Assembly (NCBI GenBank): GCA_021604505.1
Contig: BQJC01000002.1
Coordinates: 1 to 64,000 of the forward strand
DNA from: Nitrospinaceae bacterium
GTDB lineage: Bacteria; Nitrospinota; Nitrospinia; Nitrospinales; VA-1
Length of the DNA: 64,000 nt
Direction of reading: 5' to 3'
The translations under genes were made by a program, and so were the position numbers. Shown here piece after piece: positions 9,066-18,799 of the stretch; positions within the stretch are counted from its first letter, which is position 1, and the number at the start of each line of letters is the position of its first letter. The notes under the pieces were generated by a model that ran no database searches, was not told the origin of the DNA, and saw nothing but the letters and a program-made list of their open reading frames with translations.

Positions 9066-10316
9066 TTATTTTTCGACCCTTTCTCTTATTGACCCGTTGC
9101 CATGGAATTTTTGCACATAAAGTTCTTCCATTTTATCATATTTTTCCTGAAGCACTTTTTGAGGGGTGAACTCCCTGATCGAGTCTACGCAGTTGCTAGC
9201 GGTATAAACATGGGGATTATCAACGACTTTGAATAAAGACTGCGCAATCATGCCAGGATCAACCGTTTTTACAACTTCCCCGGAAAAATTATTTCGCACC
9301 ACACGGCTCACCTCCCCCACTTCATTGGAAACGACAGGCAGCCCACATCCCAGTGCTTCCAGAACGCTCATCGGCATTCCTTCAAAATTGCTTGTCATCA
9401 AAAATGCATCTGATGCCTGATAGAGTTTGACGATGTCATTTGGGTTCACATTGCCCAAAAAAATCACGTTTTTCTCAACGCCCAATTCTCTGGCATGATT
9501 TTCCGCCGCTTTTCTAAGGTTTCCTTCACCGGCGATCAACAAATAAGAAGACGTATCCTTCAAATTATATTTTTGAAACACTTCAAGCAATCGTATCGGA
9601 TTTTTTTGCTTTTGAAGCCTCCCAACAAACAAAATCCAATGAGCCTCGGGGTCAACATTTTCGAGTTGTCGAGCTATTTCTTTTTTAAGAGCCGGTTTAT
9701 CCGTAATTTTAACCACCCTGAATTTTTCCACATCAACAAACGTCGGAATAAAAGCGAATTTATCTTTCCATTTAGAATATTTTTTACAATAAAAGTCCAG
9801 AGTACTCATGCTGACTGTATAAATCCTGTCCAGACCGGGGAATACCTTGTCCTCAATTTTGAGATAAAGTTTTGGAAACTTACTCCACAACACCTCTCCC
9901 CCACTTTTTAGAATTTGTTTTTCGATATCATTATGAGTGATGAGGAATTTAGGCACGCGTTTATTCCTGAATAAAATTGCAGGTTCCAGCCGGTTAAAAA
10001 ATAAAACGTGATGGTCAAAGTTCAAATTTGACATTTTCAATCGGAACGAATACCTCAATGACAATGGAATGAAGGATTTTTTATTGGCATCTTCCTCAAA
10101 AAATAATGGAAAAAAATTGAACGGTTTGCCGCCGATATCCAGTTTTATCCATTTCCCCGGCTTACATTTTTCTCGATCCGTGCTGATTCCTACAAAATCT
10201 ATATCGAAGTGGGACGGAGCATTTTTGATAAAATCCCTGATAAACGTCTCAATTCCACCCACCTTGAAACCCAGTGGATCGCCAGGATGCAATATGGTTA
10301 CTTTCACGCGATTCAT
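9066..10316 (-). CDS. GT4-family glycosyltransferase
   Basis: This 416-residue GT-B glycosyltransferase has the N-terminal acceptor-side motif GGIETFIRDF near residue 20 and HNDIEKQIL in the middle. The C-terminal donor domain begins near ILFVGRLQKQKNP and contains EGMPMSVLEALGCGLPVVS. The paired glutamates spaced by seven residues are the donor-sugar signature of GT4 retaining enzymes. It probably transfers a sugar from a nucleotide donor to the growing lipid-linked repeat unit at the cytoplasmic face. It is 14 bases upstream of the PssD-like gene. Donor and acceptor cannot be read from sequence alone. Confidence 0.88.
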   Translation of the reverse strand: MNRVKVTILHPGDPLGFKVGGIETFIRDFIKNAPSHFDIDFVGISTDREKCKPGKWIKLDIGGKPFNFFPLFFEEDANKKSFIPLSLRYSFRLKMSNLNFDHHVLFFNRLEPAILFRNKRVPKFLITHNDIEKQILKSGGEVLWSKFPKLYLKIEDKVFPGLDRIYTVSMSTLDFYCKKYSKWKDKFAFIPTFVDVEKFRVVKITDKPALKKEIARQLENVDPEAHWILFVGRLQKQKNPIRLLEVFQKYNLKDTSSYLLIAGEGNLRKAAENHARELGVEKNVIFLGNVNPNDIVKLYQASDAFLMTSNFEGMPMSVLEALGCGLPVVSNEVGEVSRVVRNNFSGEVVKTVDPGMIAQSLFKVVDNPHVYTASNCVDSIREFTPQKVLQEKYDKMEELYVQKFHGNGSIRERVEK

Positions 10317-10828
10317 AATATCTTATACAAACCTGAAGAAAAAAATTTACAGTCGATCTCAAATTTCCGCCGGAGCAAAATCGAGAGTTGTTCCTCCCCT
10401 TCACTAGGCCTCACACATGACAAGGTCCTTGCGCACCAAAGCACACAAAGGACCTGAAAAGGCCCTGTGGTTGTAGGAATTCTCTGGGATGACGTCTTAT
10501 AGAATCTAGAAGCTCAAGCGTTTTTCTAATCCAGGTTTATTCCAGCCTGGTCATGCGTCATCATTTTGGTACTGGATTTTATCGTAATGAGCGAATGAAG
10601 CCGGGTTCGCCAAAGCTAAAGATTGCGCCAGCTTCTTCATTCTTGTCGCGTGAGTGAGGCCGGGGTGAAGAAACTTAAACGATCGAAGGTTTCTCAAACC
10701 CTGAATGCGAACTGCGTCCCGGCAGAAATTTACAGCATATCGCCGCATGCTTGGCAATCAGATGCCCAAAGAGGATAGACAAGCTCCATTGCCGAACATC
10801 ACATTCACCTTCCACACACCCACTTCAC
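10317..10828. other. Intergenic region between two EPS genes
   Basis: About 510 bases without a convincing gene. An 8-bp inverted repeat, AGGTCCTT (10423-10430) and AAGGACCT (10448-10455), could form a hairpin or bind a protein. The short open frames here have no supporting start signal or recognisable protein. The GT4 gene may have its own promoter here. Confidence 0.5.
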
Positions 10829-12349
10829 TCAATATGCATTCTTTTGAGAGGCAACGACCGAGGCAGTCATAGCCAGAATCTTAGCGTCAAAAAGCAAAGA
10901 CCAGTTTTCGATATAATAAATATCGTGCTCCACACGGGCCCGCATTTTCTCTGGGACTTCCGTTTCCCCGCGCCAGCCATTGACCTGTGCCCAACCAGTG
11001 ATTCCCGGTTTCACCCGGTGCCTGGCAAAATAACCATTGATAATTCGGGAATATTCTTCATTGTGTTCTACGGCGTGCGGCCTTGGCCCCACGACCGACA
11101 TGGTTCCATTGAGGACATTAAATAGTTGCGGCAGTTCGTCTAAACTGGTTCTGCGAAGAAAGGCACCGACCCGGGTGATGCGGGGGTCCGTTTTCGTTGC
11201 CTGCGGGACGCCTTTTTCTGGTGGACGCCCGTGATACATACTGCGAAATTTATAGATCATGAACTCATTATTATTGAATCCATAACGTTTCTGTCTGAAA
11301 AAAACCGGTCCAGGGCTTTCGAGTTTAATGGCCAAAGCGATGATCAATAGAATCGGGGAAAGCAGAGCCAAAATGAGCAGACCCAGAATTTTGTCTTCAA
11401 TCATTTTCCAAACATAGGTCCAGCCGTCCAGAGGTTTGTTCACCAAATGCAGCATGGGAACGCCGCTGATAAAGCTAAAACTCGGGAACAAATGCACGAA
11501 ACCCGCCAAGTCTGAACCCAGGCGAATATGTATAGGGAGCTCTCCAAGTTTCTTAGTTAGATCGAGGATACGATGATAAGCATTCCAGGGGAGCGAAATA
11601 ACAATATCATCAACGCGATGCTTCCGCGCGTAACAGAGGAGGTCGTCAACCGTTCCTAAAATCTGATATCCCATAAAGGAAGGCCCGATCCGCTCTTTTC
11701 TATCATCAAACACTCCTGCAACCTCGAGCCAGGGCTCCTTAGCACTTTGCATTTGCTCAAGAAATTTTTTGGCTTGCTCTCCGGCACCAACAATGACAAT
11801 TTTATGAGAAACCCGCCCCATATGGGCCCATCGCCAAAACAGAAAACGGCAAAGGCTCCTTTCCAAAAAAATTAAAAGACAAGACAGCAAAAACCAGGAA
11901 AAAACCCACACGCGCGAAAAATCGCCGACAATTTTCAACGCAAAGGCGATTGCTAAAAACGACAAGAAGGTGACAGCACCGATTCCCAGAATTTTGTGCA
12001 TGTGGCCCTTCGGGTTGCATATCGTCTCTACGCTGTAAAGATTTGCCTGAGAGAAGGCCACAACGACCGTTGTGGTCACTAAAACCATCGCCAGGGCATA
12101 ATCCAGAAAAATAGGAGACCCCAAACCCACGTAGTACCAGAAAATGCCAAAACCGGTACCCAGCAGAATCAATGCGTCGGCGATAGTGACAAGACCCGAG
12201 GCGATGTTCATAGAATAAACAAGACGGGTCGTTTGCGCATCCAATCCGGGTTTGAGTGCCGCATCAAAACCCACCTCCGAACCAATGCCGGCATCGCTTC
12301 CCTTTTGGGTTATTTTAATGGAGGATTTTAATTTACCGCCGACTGTCAC
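10829..12349 (-). CDS. WcaJ-like polyprenyl-phosphate glycosylphosphotransferase
   Basis: This 506-residue membrane enzyme starts repeat-unit synthesis by moving a sugar-1-phosphate from a UDP-sugar to undecaprenyl phosphate. The N-terminal half has about four transmembrane helices and a Rossmann-like domain (IVIVGAGEQAKKF). Another helix near residue 320 precedes the catalytic domain. There PVFFRQKRYGF, IYKFRSMY, RRTSLDELPQLFNVL, MSVVGPRP and VKPGITGWAQV are the standard motifs of the bacterial sugar transferase family. The DELPQ and GPRP motifs are intact. The GTG at 12349 is the assigned start. A second enzyme of this family lies at 35003-36376. Confidence 0.92.
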   Translation of the reverse strand: MTVGGKLKSSIKITQKGSDAGIGSEVGFDAALKPGLDAQTTRLVYSMNIASGLVTIADALILLGTGFGIFWYYVGLGSPIFLDYALAMVLVTTTVVVAFSQANLYSVETICNPKGHMHKILGIGAVTFLSFLAIAFALKIVGDFSRVWVFSWFLLSCLLIFLERSLCRFLFWRWAHMGRVSHKIVIVGAGEQAKKFLEQMQSAKEPWLEVAGVFDDRKERIGPSFMGYQILGTVDDLLCYARKHRVDDIVISLPWNAYHRILDLTKKLGELPIHIRLGSDLAGFVHLFPSFSFISGVPMLHLVNKPLDGWTYVWKMIEDKILGLLILALLSPILLIIALAIKLESPGPVFFRQKRYGFNNNEFMIYKFRSMYHGRPPEKGVPQATKTDPRITRVGAFLRRTSLDELPQLFNVLNGTMSVVGPRPHAVEHNEEYSRIINGYFARHRVKPGITGWAQVNGWRGETEVPEKMRARVEHDIYYIENWSLLFDAKILAMTASVVASQKNAY

Positions 12350-13274
12350 ACCGAATCTCCATCTTTAAATAAACCATTAAAAAATTTATTGAATCCAACC
12401 CGTAAAGCACTTACCTCAAAGCCACCTGCACGGCCCCAAAAAATTGAAACCCGGCAGACATCTTCCAACCCAACATCTAAACCTTTGAAATTCCATTTAA
12501 TTCAATCAATAATCCACTGCCTCTAAAATCAACGAAGGAAAAATACTTCGCCTAAGAAACACGGCCACCGTCCGCCCTGCACTCGAAGGTTGGATTTATC
12601 GACCCAGCCAGTGCTTTTGAATACCATTTAAGCTCACAATAAGAAAGTTGATGTAAATATTTATCCACATATTACATAAACAGCCAAAACATATAGCATA
12701 GTGCGTGCGTAAATGTCCAGAAATTTGGACAAAACCGCTTATTATCGGAATTCTGATCCACCTCTGATGGAAATGTGATCCTTTTCCCAACGGGCAAGTT
12801 TGCTGTCAAACTTACAGAGATCGCGTCCTCATCGGCTTAATCCATACACATTTTCTTTCCTTCTTTCCTTTCCTCTGGTGTTTAGGTAAAAAGGTCTTTT
12901 TCTGTTGGAAATCCGCTCTATCGGGCGCAACTCAGAAAAATTAACGACAACCCGGGCCAAAGTTGTTGTTTGTAGGTATTAATATGCTTTAACGATATTG
13001 AGAAGGGGTTACGGGAATGCAACAAAATTGTTAATACCACTTCCTGGAAAAATTACCTGCAGGCCAATTTACAAAACCCGTCTTTCAGGGGTCCCAGTGC
13101 CGATGGTTTTCCTAAAACGGGCTGAAAATCCGCTCAGCCACTTCCCAGGCCTGCCGCAAATACAGGAAGAGCCTTTTGGACACAATGAAAGCCATGAAAC
13201 CTGGGGGGATAGCTGAAACTAAGTAAGATGGGTCGTTGCTGGAAGGAGGATTGATTCTCGCCAGGCGGGGGTTC
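12350..13274. other. Long intergenic region with dyads, likely promoter region
   Basis: About 925 bases with no credible gene upstream of the WcaJ-like gene. It contains a perfect dyad at 12714-12731 and an imperfect one near 12651-12680 (ATGTAA and TTACAT arms). The length and the dyads make it a candidate control region for the left-hand polysaccharide operon. Confidence 0.5.
12714..12731. promoter_or_regulatory. TGTCCA/TGGACA dyad
   Basis: TGTCCA-GAAATT-TGGACA is a perfect 6-bp inverted repeat with a 6-base centre. It lies about 365 bases upstream of the WcaJ-like start. It looks like a dimeric regulator's operator, but no copy elsewhere in the window supports this. Confidence 0.35.
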
Positions 13275-14024
13275 TCATTCTCGTTGCCCAATCCCTTTGG
13301 AAAAACCATCTAGGATAGTCCGTATTTTGGATTCCACCGCATGGGGCTCAACGGAAGTATCGACCATAAACACTTGCACCCCATTTGCCCTGAATTTTTG
13401 GACGACATCCTCAATGACCTGTTCAAAGCGAAGAAGAACTTCTTTGACCTCGGGTTCCGAACTAATGGTTCGCGGCCAGTTCTCAGGCAAACCCCGTTTA
13501 ATGACCCGGTTCAAGGCATCCTTCATCGGAACTTTAAAATAAAAAATAGCGATTTCATGCGAGGGTATTTTTTTCAGTAGTTTTTTAGGCAGATCGGAAA
13601 AACCGGCCCCTCCCCAGACTTTAAAACTCGCGCTGTGATGAACCAGCCCTTCGTTCGGGATGTAAAAATTTGGATTTTGCGCGAAGGGTTTAATTTTGTG
13701 GAGAAAAAAAGTGGAGAGGTGAATATCCTCCGCCAGCCATGAAAACACCATACGGCGGCGCTGGGCCAGGAACTCGCGAAAAATTCCTCCGCCCAAACCG
13801 GCACTGATCAAGGAGTTCCAGATCGACAGGCGGTACAATCGGTTTGAGAGCATGCGAACTGGCGGATGGTCTTTATAGTTTGGGGTGAGGATGGCCTGCT
13901 TACACCTATCCTTTAGTTCCGCCCGGGAGATGACATCGATTCCCCGCTGCTTTAAGCCAAGGATGAGAGACGGTTCATAAGTTGTTTTCCCCGCCCCCGG
14001 AAGGCCTGTGAGTTCAACAATCAC
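13275..14024 (-). CDS. P-loop kinase, thymidylate-kinase-like fold
   Basis: This 249-residue protein opens MIVELTGLPGAGKTT, a textbook Walker A at residues 6-15. Later segments include PNEGLVHHS (where nucleoside kinases have a catalytic or base-binding DE-type motif) and a LID-like basic stretch (NRVIKRGLPENWPRT). It belongs to the broad NMP or small-molecule kinase group; the substrate is unknown. Its GTG start overlaps the stop of the upstream nucleotidyltransferase-kinase fusion by three bases, so the two are coupled. Their place between a flippase and a glycosylphosphotransferase suggests phosphorylation of a sugar or other polysaccharide precursor rather than dTMP. Confidence 0.7.
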   Translation of the reverse strand: MIVELTGLPGAGKTTYEPSLILGLKQRGIDVISRAELKDRCKQAILTPNYKDHPPVRMLSNRLYRLSIWNSLISAGLGGGIFREFLAQRRRMVFSWLAEDIHLSTFFLHKIKPFAQNPNFYIPNEGLVHHSASFKVWGGAGFSDLPKKLLKKIPSHEIAIFYFKVPMKDALNRVIKRGLPENWPRTISSEPEVKEVLLRFEQVIEDVVQKFRANGVQVFMVDTSVEPHAVESKIRTILDGFSKGIGQRE

Positions 14025-15484
14025 GCCTTCAACTTTGCGTTTATGGGGTCGAGCGCCGTTTCTAAAATAAAGTCCATAGAGGCATTTGCGTCAATAATGA
14101 CTAAGTTTGAGTTGCTGGAATTTTTCTCAATAAATCGTTCAAAGGCGGTTGTTTTTTTTCGAATCACCTCTGGAAGATGATCGGGCTTGCGTTCGATCGC
14201 ATTTTCAGAATCGACTTGCAGCACAAAAATAATGTCCGGCGCACCAATCTGATCGTAGCACTTTCGTTCGTTCTTCTCAAAACAGGCACTGCCGGAAAGC
14301 GAACCCCCGTCCCCTCCCAGGCCCTGAAACAGTGGAAACCGCTCATACAAAACGATAGCCCCTCGTTCCGCTTCAGACTTTCCCCTGCGATAGCGGTTTT
14401 GTTTCTCTTTGGCCATCAGATAATTTGTATAACCAAAATAGAGCCGCTCTATCCTATCGACGCCTGGCTGGAAACCCAGTATCCTGCAGAGCTTCCTAAT
14501 TCCCAAAAAGAGTTTTCTAAAACCAATTGAAAATATCCATCGGGGAAGGTCTCTGGAAGAATTGTTACCTCCCATATAAAAACGAGCCACCTTGAAATGG
14601 CGGCGAAGTAGATTCTCGATAGAATCGACCAGGGTCGTTTTTCCGGACCCGTCCGGGCCGCAGAAGGCAAAAGACAAGCCCTGCTTAGGCAATACTTTCC
14701 CCAGCCCAAAAGACTTTTTCTGGCTTGAGCGCGAAAGATGGACCCAGAAACGCATCAGCGTTCCGTACCTGCGGTAGGGAGCAATGCATCTTTTAATCTG
14801 GCGGCGTCGACTATAATTTAATGAATGGATATCATCGAATGTTTCCAGAACCAGGTTCCCGTCGATGAATGAAAATGCAGGGTCCTCCAACAACGCCTTG
14901 AGAAGGTCTCGATCACAGCGCGGGTGAATGTGCTCAAACTCCGGGATCAGATTTAAATAAATCCGTCTCGGGTCCCGGCGGCGGATCACACGGGCATAAT
15001 CCCGAAGACTGACCTTCAAGGACAGCCGCAGAATGAAAACGCACATTTCCAGTTCAGGCATCGCATAAAAAATCCCCTCCCCTTCGACAGCCGTCTTCAG
15101 ATACAGGGATTCCAACGGCAGCGAAAGGCTTTTGATCAACTTTTCGCCCATGACCAATCTGAAATGCACGTGGAAATGAATGAACTTTTTGTGCACCGGA
15201 TCGTATTGAAGAAAATCATGCACATCGGGAAAACGACGCCACGGTTCCGAAAGCACCTCGCACCATCCGTTCTGCCGAAGGGTGTTGAAAACCAACTGAC
15301 GTTGCTCTTTTTCCATTAAAATATCGAAATCCGTCGCTCCCCGGATTCCTTCTTTAAGGCGGTCAAAGCTTTTCCACAAACAATATTTGATATCCGCTTC
15401 GCGCAATCCGACCAGGGTTTGGTAGGCAAGGCTCGCCCTCTCCAAGGAAGAGAGAGATGTTTCAGGGGCAAATTGTGTCGTCAT
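14021..15484 (-). CDS. Nucleotidyltransferase-like plus thymidylate-kinase-like fusion
   Basis: This 487-residue two-domain protein is unusual. Residues about 25-200 resemble the NTP_transf_5-type nucleotidyltransferase fold: CLWKSFDRL, then ATDFDILM carrying the DxD metal pair. Where family members usually have an IDxHW-type strand it has FIHFHVHF, so the third carboxylate may be missing. Residues about 270-487 are a thymidylate-kinase-like domain with Walker A FCGPDGSGKTTL, a basic LID-like segment (RRGKSEAERGA) and VLYERFP. A strong AAGGAGG precedes the ATG. It is coupled to a second kinase gene downstream. I infer a two-step modification, nucleotidyl transfer and phosphorylation, of a polysaccharide-related substrate. 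Confidence 0.72.
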   Translation of the reverse strand: MTTQFAPETSLSSLERASLAYQTLVGLREADIKYCLWKSFDRLKEGIRGATDFDILMEKEQRQLVFNTLRQNGWCEVLSEPWRRFPDVHDFLQYDPVHKKFIHFHVHFRLVMGEKLIKSLSLPLESLYLKTAVEGEGIFYAMPELEMCVFILRLSLKVSLRDYARVIRRRDPRRIYLNLIPEFEHIHPRCDRDLLKALLEDPAFSFIDGNLVLETFDDIHSLNYSRRRQIKRCIAPYRRYGTLMRFWVHLSRSSQKKSFGLGKVLPKQGLSFAFCGPDGSGKTTLVDSIENLLRRHFKVARFYMGGNNSSRDLPRWIFSIGFRKLFLGIRKLCRILGFQPGVDRIERLYFGYTNYLMAKEKQNRYRRGKSEAERGAIVLYERFPLFQGLGGDGGSLSGSACFEKNERKCYDQIGAPDIIFVLQVDSENAIERKPDHLPEVIRKKTTAFERFIEKNSSNSNLVIIDANASMDFILETALDPINAKLKA

Positions 15485-15533
15485 ACAGCCGTCCCTCCTT
15501 GCCTGCCCTCAGATCGAAACGAAATAAAATCAA

Positions 15534-17036
15534 TCAATTTAACGCCCTCACCTTTGCATAGGTTGCACGCAATCCATTCAGCCGGATATTGTCCCAGAGT
15601 TTCTGCAGATACTTTTTTTCAGTGGGCGTGAAAAAGCCTGTGCTAAAAATAATCAGGATGTAAGAAAGCAGAATAAAAAATTTCAAGCTCAGATCAATGG
15701 CCATGGTGCCCGTATTAGCAATTCCAAGAGAAAGCAGGTACACGCCGACACCCACAACGGTGATATGCGACAGGCGGGCCAGGTCAAAATGCAAATCAAA
15801 AAATTTGGCGGAACAGTACAATCTGAGCCCGTTCAAAACCATGAAGCAACAGAGGGTGGCAAAAGCCGCTCCCATGATTCCCCATTTTGGAATCAAAAGA
15901 AAATTAAGCCCGATGTTTACAAGCGCTCCAATCAGGACATTCACCGAAATGCGAAACCCGTTTTTTGTCATCACCAGTCCCCAGTCAAAAAAACTGCCCA
16001 ACCCTGCCAGAATATAAGAATAGGCGATAACAGGAACCACCACCCAACTTCCCCAAAACTCCTCTTTCCGGGCGACGATTTCGATGGCTTCCTTACTGAA
16101 CAAAGACAAGAAAAGGCAAACAAACATTCCTGCCAGATAAAAATAGGTGCAGGTTTTTCTTAAAAATTCTTTTTGCCGGACAGGGTCGCCTTCCTGCTTG
16201 AACGTGATTGGCAACAGGGCGCTGGTCAGTGGTAAAACAATCAAAATATTAATGATCCCGGCGATCTGATAACCAAAACTGTATAACCCGACGCTCGACA
16301 AGGTGGAAAACATCATTAAGACGTAGCGGTCTCCGGATTGAATCAAAAGATTGGAACATCCGCTGATGATGCGTGGATATCCGTACTTAAGAGGTTGCAC
16401 CAATACCGAAAATGAAACCCTATGCTCCGACTCCCTCCAAAAAGTGGGAAAGATACAGCACGCCTTAAAAACGACGCCGACCAGGGTTCCATATACCAGC
16501 GCCATCACGCCCAAATCAAAAATAATGAGACCGGACAATACCGTACCGGCATAAATAAGGCTGTGTGCCCAGGAAATCAGAACGGTTAATTTCGCTTTTT
16601 CGATCTGTTTTAAAAGGGTGAGCAAAAACTCTGACAGCGGGTGAAAAAACAATATAACCGCATAAACCTGAACGATGAAAATCAGTTCCTCATTATTTAA
16701 AATAAGAGAGGCGAGGGTTTTGCTGAACCCAAAAAACACCAGAGAGAAAAACAGAGATTGAAGCGTTAGAAAAAATAAACTGTTGAACAACAGCAGCCCT
16801 TGTTTGTCTTTAAATTCAGGGGCGAAATAATGCCTGATAAATCCCTGGTTGATCGGCGGATAAAATAATTTGCCGCATATTCCAACCGTAACCCACATCA
16901 ATCCGATGATTCCATAGTCGGCAGTCGCCAGGTAAGTCGTATAAATGGGAATGAAAAAAAATGACATGCCTTTTTCCAAAAGACTGCCAATAGAATACAA
17001 CCCTCCCAGATAGACCAACCTTTTGATTCTTTTCAT
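15534..17036 (-). CDS. Wzx-type polysaccharide flippase
   Basis: This 500-residue inner-membrane protein has about 12-14 hydrophobic segments and the MATE/MOP flippase pattern. The N-terminal helix region reads LGGLYSIGSLLEKGMSFFFIPIYTTYL, where STxxYG-type residues (TADYGIIGL) follow, as in polysaccharide translocases. It would flip the undecaprenyl-linked repeat unit to the periplasmic face. The downstream gene is the nucleotidyltransferase-kinase fusion 49 bases away. Repeat-unit specificity cannot be read. Confidence 0.85.
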   Translation of the reverse strand: MKRIKRLVYLGGLYSIGSLLEKGMSFFFIPIYTTYLATADYGIIGLMWVTVGICGKLFYPPINQGFIRHYFAPEFKDKQGLLLFNSLFFLTLQSLFFSLVFFGFSKTLASLILNNEELIFIVQVYAVILFFHPLSEFLLTLLKQIEKAKLTVLISWAHSLIYAGTVLSGLIIFDLGVMALVYGTLVGVVFKACCIFPTFWRESEHRVSFSVLVQPLKYGYPRIISGCSNLLIQSGDRYVLMMFSTLSSVGLYSFGYQIAGIINILIVLPLTSALLPITFKQEGDPVRQKEFLRKTCTYFYLAGMFVCLFLSLFSKEAIEIVARKEEFWGSWVVVPVIAYSYILAGLGSFFDWGLVMTKNGFRISVNVLIGALVNIGLNFLLIPKWGIMGAAFATLCCFMVLNGLRLYCSAKFFDLHFDLARLSHITVVGVGVYLLSLGIANTGTMAIDLSLKFFILLSYILIIFSTGFFTPTEKKYLQKLWDNIRLNGLRATYAKVRALN

Positions 17037-17419
17037 TTCAAAAAAACTCGGAAAAAAAGTGACTCAATGCAGGTTTCGAAACAGGATTGCCAATCCTTTA
17101 GAGTGAAAAAATAAACCAACTAAAAAACCTTTCAAAACTTCGTGCAAAAACCTTCAACGCCATCCCCCTGCAAGCAGGCAGAAACCATCCGCATTATATT
17201 GACTGGGCAATATTAAGAATGGGTGAAAGGATTATAACTTTTTCCAAACAGATTCTAAGGGGGGAAAGGCTCAATAGTGCCATTAATATGATAAAAATTC
17301 AAATGGCGGCAGGGGTTACAATGCATGTAAAAATATATAATCAGGAGGGCGAACCTCAACTCTCCACCACCTGTTAAAAAATTCTCAGGTTTGTTTTCGA
17401 TCTAAAAAACCCCATCCCA
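17037..17419. other. Intergenic region before flippase gene
   Basis: About 380 bases without a gene. A TATAAT on the minus strand (17193-17198) could be the -10 of a flippase promoter, but I see no good -35 at the right distance. A small CCTGC-AA-GCAGG palindrome lies at 17167-17178. Confidence 0.35.
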
Positions 17420-18733
17420 TCACTCTATAAACTCATTACTTCCTAAATCTGGCGCTGTGCCAAAGAAATCTGCCGACAAAATGGTGAGGACCGTCTCTGC
17501 ATTATGCACAAAATCCGCCGTTCCCGAATTGATTGCCGGCGAGCCCGCCTGCAGTTCAAACGCGGGCGTAAAAAGCGGATCTTGGACGATTGTCGTCGCT
17601 AAATCCACGTTGCTTCCGGTGTGATCGGTCGTGTTGTTAAAAAACAGGGTGTGCGCCACGATAGACGTATTATCAATATTTTTGATTCCGAGCACGGAGG
17701 AGTTCGAAATGATGTTGTTGACGGCAATAAGATTGTCTCCACCTGTGATCCCGTGGGAGTTGCCGTCAAAGGTATTGTTAAAAACATGAATGCGCTCCGG
17801 CATGCTAGCGGCCCTGAAGTCTTCCACCGTCTCGGCATTGTCCATGAGCCCGAGACCCACATCGACGCTGTTTGTTATCAGATTACCCTCTATAACGAAT
17901 TTTCGGTTCGCGGTTCCTGGAGAATCGATCAGCTGAATGCCGTCCTCACCGCTTCCCGTGATCGTATTGCCTCTAATGGTAACGGTGACCAGGGCTCCGG
18001 AATAATTACCGTTGCGGGCTTCAATGCCGTCATCTCTTGCGGCATCGATGATATTGTCCTCGATCAGGAGGTCACTCTCGGGGCGATCGACGTCGAAACA
18101 GTCGTCGCTGGGGCTGAAACACACGTTTCCTCTTGCGACACCGCCCACATGCTCAAAACTGACCGCATCGCTTCCATTGTCATCGAAATGGTTTTCAAGC
18201 GCGGAACCGTTGGCAAAAAACACCACCGATTTCGTGCCCGCAGTAAAACGCAAACCTTTGATGATCGTTCCCGGAGCGGTTTCTTCGATGCTGATACCAG
18301 GCGCTCCTCCCTCGATCGTCGTCTGATCGATGAACGCTGGGTCCCCCGTAGTGTGAAAATGAGACGCCAGGGTGATCGCTTTTCCGGAAATTATGATGCC
18401 GCCAGGGTAAACGCCCGGCCCCACAAGAACCAAATCGCCATCCGCCGCGGCATTCACAGCCGCCTGAATCGTTGCATGGTCCTCTGGAACGCGAAGGGTC
18501 CCAGGTGGTGGCGGTGGCGGCGGCGGAACCCCATTGTCAACGGTCACCGTGACCGGGCTGGATAGTTTCTGATTGTTCGACGTATCCGTCCCCAGGGCGG
18601 TCAACGTCACAGGGCCATCTCCCTCCAGAGTCGTGTCCCAATCACAGGTGTAGGGCGGGGAGGTGTCTGCCACACAGCGGTTTTGACCATCCACCCGAAA
18701 CTGAACACTTGCAACATCAACCGTGTCCGACAC
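17420..18733 (-). CDS. Ig-like plus right-handed beta-helix tail of interrupted surface protein
   Basis: This frame (437 residues from a GTG at 18733) holds the rest of an Ig-like domain, a proline linker (VPPPPPPPP) and a right-handed parallel beta-helix. The helix begins TLRVPEDHATIQAAVNAA, GDLVLVGPGVY, as in pectate-lyase-like and NosD-like folds, and continues with repeated N- and G-rich turns. There is no signal peptide or ribosome site. The reading frame is open and clearly coding back to 18796: the segment EGATVSGTITLTA is the standard start of this Ig domain. That frame is exactly in phase with the giant protein upstream, from which only the TGA at 18797-18799 separates it. I read it as the C-terminal part of that protein. 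Confidence 0.75.
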   Translation of the reverse strand: MSDTVDVASVQFRVDGQNRCVADTSPPYTCDWDTTLEGDGPVTLTALGTDTSNNQKLSSPVTVTVDNGVPPPPPPPPGTLRVPEDHATIQAAVNAAADGDLVLVGPGVYPGGIIISGKAITLASHFHTTGDPAFIDQTTIEGGAPGISIEETAPGTIIKGLRFTAGTKSVVFFANGSALENHFDDNGSDAVSFEHVGGVARGNVCFSPSDDCFDVDRPESDLLIEDNIIDAARDDGIEARNGNYSGALVTVTIRGNTITGSGEDGIQLIDSPGTANRKFVIEGNLITNSVDVGLGLMDNAETVEDFRAASMPERIHVFNNTFDGNSHGITGGDNLIAVNNIISNSSVLGIKNIDNTSIVAHTLFFNNTTDHTGSNVDLATTIVQDPLFTPAFELQAGSPAINSGTADFVHNAETVLTILSADFFGTAPDLGSNEFIE

Positions 18734-18796
18734 GGCTGCCGTGAGTGTGATGGTTCCTGAGACTGTAGCGCCTTCAGAAGGAAAGCTTATGAAGGT

Positions 18797-18799
18797 TCA
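18797..18799 (-). other. Single in-frame TGA splitting a giant surface protein
   Basis: On the minus strand the frame reads GTA CCG CCA TGA ACC TTC ATA AGC. The codons before it end a conserved repeat module and those after it lead directly into an Ig-like domain, in the same frame. It may be a nonsense mutation, a sequencing error or a readthrough site (UGA followed by A). Confidence 0.8.

Noticed and set aside
10551-10757. 68-residue minus-strand frame between two EPS genes
   Set aside because: No ribosome site or family, and the protein is basic low-complexity sequence.
12596-13216. Short frames in the long intergenic region
   Set aside because: Frames of 64-72 residues on both strands without start signals or recognisable content.
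17621-18565. 314-residue plus-strand frame opposite the beta-helix gene
   Set aside because: The opposite strand encodes a clear Ig and beta-helix protein; this frame has no recognisable domain.
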